From Mesodorylaimus sp. YZB2_4 (taxonomy: Eukaryota; Nematoda; Enoplea; Dorylaimida; Dorylaimidae), in NCBI GenBank assembly GCA_030248295.1, contig JASANH010000212.1, forward strand, positions 1-64,000: DNA of 64,000 nt. The letters are read 5' to 3'. The position numbers and the translations under genes are program-made. Under the pieces are notes generated by a model, which made no database searches, was not told the DNA's origin, and worked only from the letters and a program-made list of their open reading frames with translations. How positions within the stretch are numbered: position 1 is the stretch's first letter; every line of letters begins with the position of its first letter. Positions 46,735-58,861 of the stretch are shown one piece after another.

Positions 46735-48544
46735 TCAAGCACACCCAGGCCCTTTCGCGGTCTCTACTGGTTTCACAGTCGTCGGCGTTTCTGGTTCTGG
46801 CTTGACACTGCCAGGTTTTCCTTCTTCGCATTTTACATTGCTTGGCCAGTCACAGGTTCCAGATACCGGATTAAAGTACAATTTTTCTTGGCATTTCTTC
46901 TTCACTGGATTCAGGTTTGCATCGCAAGTGTAGAAATGTTCGCATGATTCGGGGTCTCGGAGGTTGCTTCCTGCACTGTCGCACACGACTGGTCCAACTG
47001 CTCCACCGGTGGGACGTGGTTGAGGTGTCGTGGCAGGTTGAGCCACTGGTTTCACACCCTGAAGCAAAGCGTGCTAGAAAACTCAAATCTTCTGCAGGAA
47101 AACAAATAACGTACAGGTGGAGGAAATTGTAAACATCTTTCCAAACCAGTCAATTGATTTCCTTTAGGATCTTCGTACAAATCCTTGACGCAGAGCTGTC
47201 GGAAATGCTCGTTTTGATCGACATATTTTTGTGGATAGTAGCCGCCTGGCTGATAGTATGGATATTTTGCGAAATAGGTTATGGGCACGCAGTTGCACGG
47301 CTGTTCCAGATGTGCATTCGACCAATCGATGGCGTAGCTTTCAGGAATGCTGCCTCCCATCTTATCTCTATGAATCATGTGTTTACAAGATAGCAGCTTC
47401 GAATCTTCTAAACGGAATCCAAAATATTTGGAAAACCATTTAAAAGCTTTGATTCGGCGATTTTCACCGCCGCCGCCAGGATTGCCATCTTCGCCGTTAC
47501 ATTCATTGTTGATCACAAGACTGGTCGGACCGAAAGCGGGTCCCACGTAACCAGCTTCAATATTCTGAGGACTGCCCTTCCAATTGCCCAAAACGAGATC
47601 GTGCATGGATGGCTTGGGTGGCTGGGGTGTCATATAGAACCAAAGCGAACCCAAAATACTCAAAGGTGGATCCATTTTTGTCAAAAGCAAATTCGGTTGT
47701 TTCAACAAATCGATATCGAAACCTTGTTCCTTTAGCCATTTTTGGAATTGGCCATAGTTGAAGTTGTAAGACAGTTGGATTGCACCGCGTCCGAAATAGC
47801 ATCCGGTCAAGTACTCGCCACTGGTTCCGTTACTGCAAGGGAAATTCTTACTGTACGGGTCGCAGTATTGACCAGCTGGGATGCATCGTTCGCCATCCTT
47901 TGGATCATAACCCGGCGTCTCGCGCGGCAGAAAAGCTGATGTCGGGCCCCCTTCGAACCAATTGTAGAAACCACCGCGATAGAAACACGCGTCAGCTTTC
48001 TCCCAGTCGTCCTTGAACTCGCCCGTGTACAAGCCGACTGGATTCTCGCCAGTTTCTTGGATAGCATGAGAGAAGAAGGCGGCCAAGTCGCGTCTGTAAT
48101 TTTCTACAGGCGTGTAGCTATTGTTTGGTGATTCAGTACCAAAATCTGGGAAATATCGTGCGGCGATAATAAACGCTTCGTAGCTGTACGGGAAGCACTT
48201 ATGCGGGCCCCAGCCGATGTTTGCCTTGGGGAAGAGGTCGTTGAAGATGTCCTGGGTGAACCAATTTTCCAGCTTTGTTGCAGGTTTGTTCAAAGGGTCT
48301 GATGGTGGAGTGCACGAGGCAGGCGGCCCTTTGCCATACGGGGCTGGCTTCGGGCAATTGATGTCCAAGACACAATTGTTCAAAATGCACTTGTAACCAG
48401 ATTGGCAGGCTGGCTGGCATTGGGATGAAGCTGAAAGTGAAACTGTGCAGTAAGAGGGAGAGAGCCAATAATTGACATACCTCGTCCAAGGTACAGGTAC
48501 AATATCACTGCTGCCAAGGTCGAGTGTAGAATGTGAGTCGTCAT
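46735..48544 (-). CDS. Secreted class I-type chitinase (GH19) with C-terminal chitin-binding peritrophin-A (CBM14) domain
   Basis: Hydrolyses beta-1,4-GlcNAc polymers of chitin. Exons: 48544-48481, 48430-47115 and 47058-46735, GT-AG with matching phases, 1704 nt (567 aa). Exon 1 encodes a signal peptide (HSTLAAVILYLYLG). Residues 25-60 are Cys-rich and could be a small hevein-like or linker module. The GH19 core spans about 75-440: FSHAIQETGE with the likely catalytic Glu 147, YFGRGAIQLSYNFNYGQF, and WFYMTPQPPKPSMHDL. A Pro/Thr linker precedes a CBM14 at about 485-538 (six Cys with CEHFYTC and FNPVSGTCDWP), and the C-terminal tail is again Pro/Thr-rich. A longer open frame up to 48611 is an artefact of reading through the 50-bp first intron. 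GH19 chitinases occur in plants and nematodes; the GH19-CBM14 combination points to an animal gene. Confidence 0.93.
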
Positions 48545-50035
48545 AGTCGATGAAGCTCAAAGCGATTCTGGTGAAATTCGAAATCTGCTTGAAAGTATTC
48601 GTTTTGGGCAACCTTTATATAGCAGACATGTTGGCGGATGTGTATGCACTCAGCCATTGTGCCAGATTTCGATTCATCGAAAAGTCAGTTGTGCAATCGC
48701 TCTGGAACTTCCTCTCATTCAAATTCATCCATAATTTGAAAAGAGTCCAGAAATTGCTTCGACTGAAGAGGCCGGGGGGGGGGGGGGGAAAGTTATCTTG
48801 ACATGATGAATGATACAGGAATGTGTTTGGGCTTGGATAACTCAGCTTTAATCGAACCGTAAAATTTCTATGCTAGTGGGTACACATTTGACGTCCTCTA
48901 TTACAATGGCCACAATGTTTATCAGGGGGTGTTCAAGAATGTTAGTGAAACCTGCGCAAATGAAAGCGGAGGTCGTTCCTTGTGGGATGCTAAATTGGCA
49001 ATGGTTGGGGGGACGACAGGCTATGTATGACTAGCCGCATGTGAATGGAGATGACGAAAAGGATGTATCAGGAGACACATGCTCATTCTTGCCAAACGCT
49101 GTTAGCTTGGACCACCATGATACAGCAGGCAGATCGGGTGCCCTCCTTTTTTTAGACGGCTGTGCCCTTTGTACCTTCGTGGTGACGCGAGAAACCACGG
49201 GCCACCGTTCTGATTGCATTTATCCTTATAATGGCCTACTGTGCATATAGACGGGTGGCGGTGAGGAGGACACAGCGGAAAAAAGAAAAATGGTCGCTAC
49301 AGAGCGAAATTGCTACAGCTTTTGTACCTGTTTTCATGTTTCAGGTCCAATTTTATTCATTTTAGGCTTTATGTTGGTGGTTACCTCAAGGTTTGGTGCT
49401 TCAGTTTCTGATAAGAAAATCTGCTAAAGCCAATTCTAATCGTAAGTATTACTGATCGTGAGATGTTTCCACTAATATCGTTGTACGAAGATTCAAAGAC
49501 ATGAAATATCTTCTGCCAGCATTTTATACATTTGAAATATCTCTTCTTCTGTTCGGGGGACGAAGCAAAAGTGTTTTTTTAATGGAAGATCAAACATGAG
49601 TTGCGATTGAATACAGCCTGTCCCTGCCTCTAGATCGGCAGCTGGAAACACTTTTCAGGAAGATGTCACCACGTCTGCTAAAAAATAGATTCATACTATC
49701 TAAAACAGCATTTCGCTGACTCCCTGCTTGGACGTGCAAACATCCTTGTAGAAGTGAATGAAAATATTTGACCCTCTCCCATTTCCAAAGTCATTTTCAT
49801 AGTTTCCAGTCCTTATGCACTACATCTGACTGATGCAACGAGTGGACAACTGAGAATTGGTGAAACAGAAATGTGTAAAACAGTTTTTGGCAACGTTTGC
49901 AGTGTCTACTTTGCAAGATCACACCTAAACTAGAATAGCACGACAAGTACACGCGAGTGAACAACATCACACACATTGATTAAAATAAAGGAAATGCGGC
50001 ACACAACTTTCTGTTCTCCCAAAGTTATTAGCTGT
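48545..50035. other. Intergenic between chitinase and thioredoxin
   Basis: This holds the chitinase promoter side and the thioredoxin 3' flank. A G-run is at 48775-48788. No gene or shared repeat is recognised. Confidence 0.4.
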
Positions 50036-53000
50036 TCACTTATATTGCAAAACCGCTTCGCGTAATTGATCGGGTACATTGCCCTCCAATTGGGCGACCT
50101 TTTGACCGTTTTTGAATAAAACAAAGGTCGGCATAACCTTGACCTGGTAATCGTCGATTAATTCTTCCTGAAACATTACACGGAACCGTTCGGCGAAAAA
50201 AGTGAAAGATGAATCTGTGACATGCTTTGCTAAGCAGATTGTAACGCGCCATGTTATACTGTACTGTGCATCACGCACAGAAACCAAAGCCAACACAAGA
50301 CTCACTGCATATTGTGTCATAGTAAGATTATTAAATATATATATATATATATATATGTGAAACAAAACAGTATATAATAAATATGTGTATATGTCTTATT
50401 CGATTTTATGTAAGTACTCGGTTTATTCAAGTTACGTAATACTGTATTTCACTATTTTATGTACATTTGTATTTCTGTGCAGTATATACGTATACATTAA
50501 GAAATATACAATATACTGTAGATAGATAGATACCCAGCCCAGCATTCTATAACTACCCTAAATCCTGGTTGTCCGGGGATATAGGGGTCAAAAGGGGACT
50601 GTATGTATTGGGACTGAAACAATATAGAGGAAGGTAAGCTGTGTGTCTTATCATGGACTTTGCTCGAGATACTGTTTGTGAGAAACAGCATAACATGGGA
50701 AATGTGAAAAGTTTCTGCTGTATTACCGCGAAAAATTGTATTACTGTTATGAACTGACAGTATGTACAAACCAAATTTTACAGCATGCAGCAAATCATTT
50801 AAATCTGAGAACTACCTTATGTCATACTTCAGGGCAGACTCATCGTCAGCTTCTAAGCTCGTAATTTTGTCCTATCTCGACTTTGCTGCGCTGCGTACTA
50901 CCTTCTGCATTTTTTAAGCATCCCTGTTCAACAAAATGAAGCAAAATGTGATACTTACACAAGCAGCTTCGTCCACATCGATTTTTAGAAACAGACATTC
51001 TTTAAATTCTTCCTCCATTTTCTAAAATGTCAACAGTTGAAAGCCACTTTTAGTATTACTCTTTGCTGATTTACATACACCGAATTTTGGTGCAATCATT
51101 TTGCAAGGCCCGCACCAGGTAGCGTAGAAATCAATAACGATCAACTTGGCGCTGTTATTGGCCATTACTTGATCGAATTCATCCTAAACCAAAAGAGTGC
51201 TGCAAAAATTCACCGACCGAAAAACTACTTGACCATATTGGACTAATAGTGCAATACGAGTACACATATACCATATATTTATGCGAAGTTTCAGAAGTGT
51301 ACTCTTATTTTTAGGAGCAAATTAATTTGATAAGCATAATATGTTATTATGCTGTATGTACTTTAGCACGACCATGACACGATATACGTATGTATCTATG
51401 TATAACCTTATATATTGTTATACACTGCACAATACTTATATAAATGTTATATACTATATATATATTTTTTTAAATACATTTCATGTCTCTATAAATGTTA
51501 TATATTGCATATATATAAAAATATTATATATTGTATATATATAGAAAAGTTATATAATATATATATATATAAATCTCACATATACAATAAATACTACTAG
51601 TTCATATACATACAGTACTACTAAGCAAACTCTGATAAATGACCTATTGTATAGCCATATCTGAGTCACAGCTCACATTTAATGTGCAACAAAAATATAA
51701 TATTGATAGTCGTACGCAGACTAAACACTGATTTAAAATGCATAGAAAAAGTGCAGTACATCTACGGTATGTATGTAAGTCAAGTTCGCACCAAAAAATT
51801 GGAGCATAAGGGTTTTAGAAACGTCACTTTGATAATGACCCAAAGAAAACGCATAAGGTTGAACATTTTTTAGTAATCATTGCTTACAGTATGTGCTCCT
51901 AATAATTCATGCGGAGAAAATATTAAAGTAAAGTTATCTCCGTAGATTATCCATAAACCGGAACGATCACTTTACGGCTAACTGGTAACGCAAAACCGTA
52001 ATGGACATGCCCAGACTCCCGCCGTTTATTGTACTGTACTATGTGTCTATTCTACATACCCGTATATGTACTGTATCACCCTCAAATGTGCATTTGCTCG
52101 CCTGCGTTTTAGAGATGTGGCAAAATATGAATATTGGCAAAAAAGGCACTGATTATTGAGTGGAAAGATCCAAAAACTGTGACTGGCCACTTTGCAATGG
52201 CCTACGGATAGGCCCACAGTATGTCTCAAGCTTATTCAGAACTCGCCCCGGGAGATGATAAAAATCGAATGTGGTCCAGGAGGGCGAGATACGGGTATTA
52301 CTGTACATTCGTGGGGGTCTTGTAATTTGGATCCTAAAACTTCGTCCTGCTTGCATCAATTTTTTCATCAGTCCTAATCACTCATTATTTCGACCTAGCA
52401 TGACGTCCATCATGATATTCCTATCAGCACGCATCGGCCCTCCTGCGACCATTCATTTAGGCGGTCTTTTCCAATTTGGACTTGTCGAGTGCAGTCGGAG
52501 CCGCGGATAGACAGATAACAATGACTCACAGGCACAGCAGGCAATAATGTACTATGTGACATGCTGTATTGTACTGCGCACCGAAATCCATACTGTACTC
52601 TGGACTAAAAAATGGAGGGAGGGAGTATATTCAGCAAAAGAACCCAGACTCTCTGGTCCCCCGACGGATCCTTTTGTCCTTCAATTTCATATCCCAGTGG
52701 ATACGAATTTTGTCCCCTCGACCTGAATAGAGTTTCCGTTCCCGAACACGACGCTTTTCAAAGCACGCAATCACTCCATTGCCGAACTCTCTAATTTCCT
52801 GAGTTTATGCTAGAAAAACCAATAAATTTTGCTGGACTCGCCTATCTCATATATTTTTCACCAGCCAATCAGATGGTCTCGTGAAAGGATAGAATATGAG
52901 AAAATGAATAAATAATAACATATGTGACCTTTTCATTGATCACGTGACCGGCTGACAATTCTCCCACAAGCTTGTTAGAAATTCTATAATGCAGCATGTT

Positions 53001-53529
53001 CCTGAATGGTTTTTTCATGTCTTCTACGTTGGAAAAAAGCGACAAGTTTCCCGCATACTGATCGATTTTCGCAAACGCTTTAAACAAAGAACCTACATAC
53101 TCACTCAAGCTCTTAATATTCTCAGACTGTCTGGACCTGGGCCCAGATATAATGTGCGTGATCTTTTGGAAATTTTAATTTGACTAATGCCTTTGCTGGC
53201 TAACATTTGCTGGTTGATTTGAAGAATGGTTTGATAATTGGAAGCGCAGAATTACAAATGGATCTGCCCATTTTAGCGAGGCAAAGCACAATGCTCACAG
53301 CAAAAACAATAATTAAATCATTTCAGGGTTGATTTTTCGAGAAGTTCCAATTTGAAATCAGGTTTTTCCAATAATAAGTTACAGGAAAAGACCTGATGCT
53401 GGAATTTTCTTGTGCGTGGCTTCACCAAAAGTTTGTCAGGCAAAAATATGGCATGCAGGCTACAAGTTTTTTCCGCTGATCATATGGCACCATTTCTTTT
53501 CTTACCTTGCTCGTAATTGCTTTCACCAT
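50036..53529 (-). CDS. trx: Thioredoxin, four exons
   Basis: Small cytosolic protein-disulfide reductase. Exons: 53529-53506, 51183-51079, 51021-50959 and 50167-50036. All junctions are phase 0, giving 107 aa, the usual thioredoxin length (105-110). Exon 1 encodes only MVKAITSK. Exon 2 carries [14 protein letters not shown] with active-site Cys 32 and Cys 35 in the same positions as human thioredoxin. Exon 3 has [10 protein letters not shown] and exon 4 the cis-Pro MPTF and FKNGQKV. The donors are GTAAGA, GTATGT and GTAAGT. The first intron is 2.3 kb while the second is only 57 bp. It has no signal peptide or transit peptide. Electrons would come from thioredoxin reductase, which is not in the window. 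Confidence 0.96.
50331..50357. repeat. (TA)n microsatellite in thioredoxin intron 3
   Basis: A pure run of alternating T and A of about 25 bp, within the intron 50168-50958. Confidence 0.85.
51340..51620. repeat. AT-rich low-complexity tract in thioredoxin intron 1
   Basis: Overlapping imperfect units of about 40 bp built from aaatgttatatattgcatat words and (TA)n runs. It generates plus-strand open frames rich in Tyr and Ile that are not genes. Confidence 0.75.
51621..53505 (-). other. Rest of thioredoxin intron 1
   Basis: No gene or shared repeat is recognised within this part of the 2.3-kb intron. Confidence 0.45.
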
Positions 53530-54718
53530 TTTTCCCGCAAAATTTACTACAGACGATCTAAAAATTCGAATTTATTATTTTAGACTGGAAATAATGAAAT
53601 AATTTGTTAAGAAATGTATTCAAACAATCACCAAAAAAAGAATCGGATCTTACCTTGATTCTACTCGACTATTCCCACAATCTACTCCTTGACCCCGTGC
53701 CAAGAAACCGGAAATACCGGCTAGTTAAAAAAACAGGAATAGAAAGTTTTCAGTATTGACTCCTGCAGACTTCCTTTCGCCAATGCACGTCCCCTCGCGC
53801 CAAACGTGGGCACTCTATCGACAGCCCGGTGAAAAAGACTTAGAACGGACGAGGACGAATGGACAAGGCGAGTGCCCCGTTTCCATTGACAACAAAACAC
53901 CATAAAAACGAGCGCGCCCTGCCAACAGCGTCACCTCCAGAGGTGCCCCATATAAGGCTAAAATTAGGTTTCCTCGGAGACTACAGATTGGATGAACATA
54001 AAGTAGATTGCACTAGATTACCACTGGGTGACATGTTATACTGGGATGGACGCACCACTGTTAATGGAACTTAGGTTTCTGGGGAAATGTCCTCCTTATC
54101 ATGGGAGGGGGCAGCTTAGTCTGGTCGGCCTCTTACGCTAATTATCCCTCCTGCAAGGGTGCGCAAATGAAATCCTCGGCCAATCCTACGGGATACTGGG
54201 ACAAGCCAGTGGACGGCCATGACCAAAGGAACGAACCCACGTGACTCACAACATTTGGTGTATCGTTGATTTCCCAACCAGCACAAGGGCCGTTCAGGCT
54301 CACAACCAGGAGGGCAGCCGCGCGTGTCGATCCTGACGGAGAATCTGATGGCCCTGATCCCAAATTCCCTGCTATAGAGTGCGATTCAGACCAGGAACTC
54401 AATACCAGTCACCGCCCAGTCCCTGCAACCCAAATCAGTCACTCGACCTCGATCTCGCTCGTAGCCTCGTGTCTGCCTCTGACTTAGGAGAGGCAGACCA
54501 GTTCTTTGAACCAGTGCATTGATAGGTGCGGGTAGGGTATCCACACCTACTGTATTACATCCATGGATAGTACCCATGCAGCCCATACCCGCAGACCCAC
54601 CTCCGCGCCCATCACCTGCTACCCAAAGTAGACGGGTATTGGTGGGATGTGTAGGGGTACCCTTGCACGACTTGGTCTCATGCTGGGTGCGCGCTTACTG
54701 GTCATGCCATACTTGCCA

Positions 54719-54822
54719 TACTTTATCCATAGCCAAGCACTATACAGCGCACTCGAGGGCTAAGGAACACATATTTTTGACAATCATTTTTTACCGAGGC
54801 GGGAGTCGAACCTTCCCCTGTG
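54719..54822 (-). mobile_element. tRNA-derived SINE, copy S3 (head truncated)
   Basis: The minus strand has B box GGTTCGACTCC and the body ending ggctatggataaagtatg, nearly identical to copy S2 over the body (agccaagcactatacagcgc on the plus strand). The part of the head with the A box is lost. Confidence 0.7.
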
Positions 54823-55564
54823 CAAGTGGCGAATTGTTGATAAGAGAATTCGGTCACAATGCCCCTTACCATCGAGTTCCCACAGGTGCATGTGGTGGTG
54901 GTAAAGCAGAAATTGGGTGCTGGGGTTCATTTTCATGTTGTAGTAGGCGTGTTTGGCCTGTGTAGAAGGTAGTGCATTTGGCTGCCTTAAGTGGCCGCCT
55001 TATGCACGAACCAGCATGTGGTTGCCTTGACTGGCCGCCGCATACAGCGTATCAGTTGCCTTCGTTGGCCGCTCGATACGCTCCTCCAGGCGAGGCTGAA
55101 ACCCGTCGGGTTGATGTCTCGGGCACCTATGACTAGGTGACCTGCCTAAAGGGTTTTTGAGTCCATCCGCTCCCCGCGGAGTCCATCTTCTCTAATGCAG
55201 GGCTATTCCGCCTATTATAATGTTCATGTTTTACCGCATCGCCAAACGCTTGTGCGCACTCGAGGGTGAAGGGACACATTTTACACGGAATTGAGTAGTA
55301 ACACTCGTTACCCACGACAAGTGTACACAATGGAGCACTGACACTATCAGAATATAACATTAAGCTACCAGGCCTCGCAGCAAACGCCAAAAATGGCCTA
55401 TCCTCTTTTAACAGGACGTGTCTGCCCTGCACCACAGCCTACATGCTGACAGTAGCAACTTTGATAGCATTAATTCACCACAGCAAAGAAACCAGCGAGC
55501 CGAAAGATGTAAGCGACAGCTACAGTTAAATGAATCACTAGCTTAGAACTAGCAGTATCGAGTG

Positions 55565-55740
55565 GCGCAACCGACGGCTTGGCAGGTTATGGCGATTATT
55601 TTGCTCAGGCGTCAACCCCTCGCGCTGATGTTTCAGCCATAGGTCGTAAGAGACTTACCCGTGTCCCACCGATTTCTGTCGGCTATTCCTCCTGTCTCTC
55701 TCTCCCTCCCGCCTAGCTAGGCTGTACCTACTGAATGGCT
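55565..55740. mobile_element. MITE family M1, relic
   Basis: The central block gcgtcaacccctcgcgctga and tgtttcagccataggtcgta matches the middle of the element at 2062-2307, but the ends are eroded. Confidence 0.55.
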
Positions 55741-56789
55741 ATCTATTAGCACCATTACAAATCTGTTTCTTATTAGTGCAGCGCAATGTACCAGGTGCGC
55801 CATAAGGAATGACCCTCACAGAAATGGCTAGTTTTCTCGGGGAAGCAGTCGCATTGCAAACTTTCTCCTAAAACAGGCAGATAGAGCATTCAATTCTGCA
55901 TCGGGCAGTCCACTTAGTGTCCATCACATTTACAAAGAAATGAAAAGTCAAGACCTAAGAAATTTGGTTGTTTATAAGCGTAAAAAAGGTAATGGTCCCC
56001 ACAAGGGGGCCATCCATAAAGGTCGACCGCAGCCTAGGGGGGGGGGGGAGGGGGTGGGGTAGCGGCCAATGGTCGACCGCAGCAAATTTTAATTTTTGAT
56101 GACAAAAAAAACACCTTTTATCTTCACCAGTAGGTCGAAAAACTTTTGATGGCTTTTGATGACCTTTAAAACTTTTTGTCTTCTCTTCACCTTGTTCGTT
56201 CATTCTCGACAATACAATTTCTGGTTCATCAGGATCTTATTCCTAACTGGAATGGTATCTGATCCAAAAAGGGAAAGTTGGAAGGCGACGGCTAAGCTGG
56301 TTAAGGCGTTAATCCGCCTTGCTGGCCGCGGTGTCATGACGTAATGTGTCCACCATCGTAATGTATCTCTATCACACTGTACAAAAAAGAAAAAACTTAC
56401 TCCAGCGTTCTGGTGTTACAGCATTCTTGTTTTTAAAATGTCTAACAAGCCTTTTGCATGAGGAGCTCGTCAAACGGGGCGATGTATCACAACTTATCAG
56501 TACAGATATTCCATTAGTAAAAAAAAGACATTAATAAGTACTCATTCCAGGTTCAGTGCAATGTGGCTATGCCTTTGCTCTTTTATAATTCGACCTTTTC
56601 TGTGAGACTTTTGGCGTGTCCTACGTTTGATTTCCCTAATTTAGCAAGCGGACACATTTCGATGACCCCGGACTTATTACGACGGGGGGTGACCCCGTCG
56701 TTATAAGTCCGCCGGACGCATTACGATGTCGAAAAGCGTCTGCCCGGACACATTACGATCCGGACACTTTTTGACGCGAAACCGGCAAC

Positions 56790-58786
56790 CCTGACTGGGA
56801 GACCGAGGTTCTATTCCGACGGAGGACGGCAGTTCAGAAGCTTGTCGCTGGCTTTGGACACCTGGCTTTGGGCGACACCTTTGCTACTGGCGACACCCAC
56901 CCAAGCAGTACAGACAGAGTTAGGAAACTGTCCTCGAACACAAGTCGGCAAGGTCCCTAAGCTAATGTGGTATAGTTAATTCAGGGCACAGAGTCCGTTT
57001 GGAATTTGAACCACGCGCCGTTACTTGTTTGCCCAGGAGCAGTCTATGACAGTGGTATTAATTAGCGTAGGTACTTGATATCAGTTGACTATCTGCACGA
57101 TGTTTTGTTTTCCTGTTGGACTTGGGCTTTTGCAGACGACCTCGTTCCTTTCGGGCAGGTTTTTTCTTGATATTAGGTGACATGCAATTGCTATAGACTA
57201 GTGCATTACAATAGGATTCGTATATAAAGGCCGTGTTTTGGCCGTGTGAGCCAGTGTTGATATTTTGATTAGACAAATAAAAACATCGATTGCTCAATGG
57301 TCAATCGATTCCGTGAACGTCGTTTCAAGCCATATCAGCGTACGATCGGTGAGCGCTAATTTGTATGTGGTGAAATCGGTTTCTGGTGACATCTAACCCC
57401 CTAGACCAATCTCTCGTACTTCCAGAAACCCTCATCACACCAACAAGGGAGCATCGCCAACCGTTAAGTCGAATTTTGGAAAACCGAAAATCGTAAAATG
57501 TTCCTGGGTGCAAAAGAAAGCTCTGTGCAAAATATTAGAGGCGTCTGGCCAATTGGTCAGCAGTGGTCAGCCCGTGAAGTGCAGTAGAATTCTCAAATTC
57601 TGCTGGATTTTCTGGGTTTTTCAGGAAAAAAACCCCAAATTCGAGTGTTGGAAGCTTAAACTCGAAACCCCAAACCCAAAAACCTAGTTTGGAAAGAACT
57701 TTGCGTGTTTTTCTCAACGCTCAGCTTCGTTACCACACAAAAATTTTGGACTTTAGAAGCTGACCACTACTGACCAGTTGGCCAGACGTCTCTAATATTT
57801 TGCACAGCGCTTTCTTTTGCACCTACAGTAGTAACATATTGCAATTTTTGGTTTCTCAAAGTTCGACTTAACGGTTGGCGATGTTCCCTTGTAAGCCTAA
57901 GCCCCCTCTCACCCAGTATGCCCTCGTGCGGAGGTGCTCCCAGTGAAGACACAGAAACCTGCCGTGAGAGCTGGTCACCTCGAGGGATAGGTCGGGATCA
58001 CCTTTTTCCGAGATCAGGATCAGGGCAATCCCGATTGGAATCGGGATTTTTTGTTTGAGTTCGTACATTGTTTGCACACACGAAAGAGATGAGTCTATTT
58101 TCCTCACTAAAGCAGCTGGTCATTCAGGTTTTTTTAAGCTTTTTTCAGGTCGAGTTTCAGTCACTATAAATAAGCTGAAATTAATGAGTACATTCGCCGT
58201 TTCGATACGCGTCCAGCAAGGTCAGCCGAGGCTAAGCAAAACCAGTGTTGCTATGATTATCGATTTGATGTTGCTGTTCCTTCTTAATCGTTGCTGCTTC
58301 ATCGCATATATGATGGATCAGAGTGCACCATGCTTATGCATATCATAATTACCTATATGCAGAATCCAGATGCCGCAATGCCAGTAGCAGGATCAGGATT
58401 GGGATCCCAACCTATTCCTAGTCACCTCACAGCCTCGCTTATCAAATCGTGACTGCTGGCCAGCTAATATGATTGGAAGTCCCACGGAGAACTGGGCCGG
58501 AGGGGGGGGGGCTACCCGAAAAATTTTTAAAAAAATTTGGGGAACGTTATGGGAAAAGTTTGTGGAGGCTTTTACAAAATAGAAATCCGCTCCATGGATC
58601 AAAAATAAGATTTGTCTTCGAAGGAGAGGGCATCTTGTCGAGCTCAAGAAAGCACAAGATGAAACATTTAACAAAACAGCATTTGGAAATGGTGGGGGGG
58701 GGTCGCGAGAAGTGGTCGGCATGCGGTCAGGGGGGAGGGGGTCCAAAAATCGAGATATTGTGTGGTCGACCTTTATGGATGGCCCC
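56790..58786 (+). repeat. Dispersed composite repeat, copy B, interrupted by a 926-bp insertion
   Basis: It matches copy A (1444-2779) at both ends. Sequence 56966-57891 is absent from copy A, and the three bases TAA stand on both sides (56963-56965 and 57892-57894), as expected for an insertion with a 3-bp target duplication. Outside the insertion the match to copy A is close, with small indels. The end is again TTTATGGATGGCCCC. Confidence 0.85.
57444..57891. mobile_element. MITE family M2, full-length, at the right end of the insertion in copy B
   Basis: The left end caagggagcatcgccaaccg and right end cggttggcgatgttcccttg are inverted repeats extending about 110 bp inward. The interior has the gaaaaaaaccccaaattcga/ctcgaaaccccaaacccaa words also seen inside the copy at 17720-18144. 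The target TAA is shared with the outer 926-bp insertion only at the right side, so the left 478 bp (56966-57443) is a separate event or a different part of the same larger element. Confidence 0.75.
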
Positions 58787-58861
58787 AAGGTAATGGTCTC
58801 CAGAAGGTCATGAGTCCTCATTTTCACATGAGTCGAAAAGCGCGTTTCGCGATAAGCAACG

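Larger units (their letters stand above)
53530..56785. other. Repeat-rich intergenic region upstream of thioredoxin
   Basis: Apart from the SINE at 54719 and the M1 relic at 55565, this contains GGGTAGGG/CCCATACCCGC words in mirrored groups at 54525-54660 and an isolated ggggccatccataaaggtcg terminal word at 56006 followed by a G-run. From 56690 to 56770 repeated cggac/cattacgatg words occur (gtccgccggacgcattacgatg). No gene is recognised. Confidence 0.45.

Noticed and set aside
47052..48611. 519-codon single-exon chitinase starting at 48611
   Set aside because: Its N-terminus reads across a 50-bp GT-AG intron (48431-48480). The spliced model gives a proper signal peptide from the ATG at 48544 and a CBM14 exon downstream, so it is preferred.
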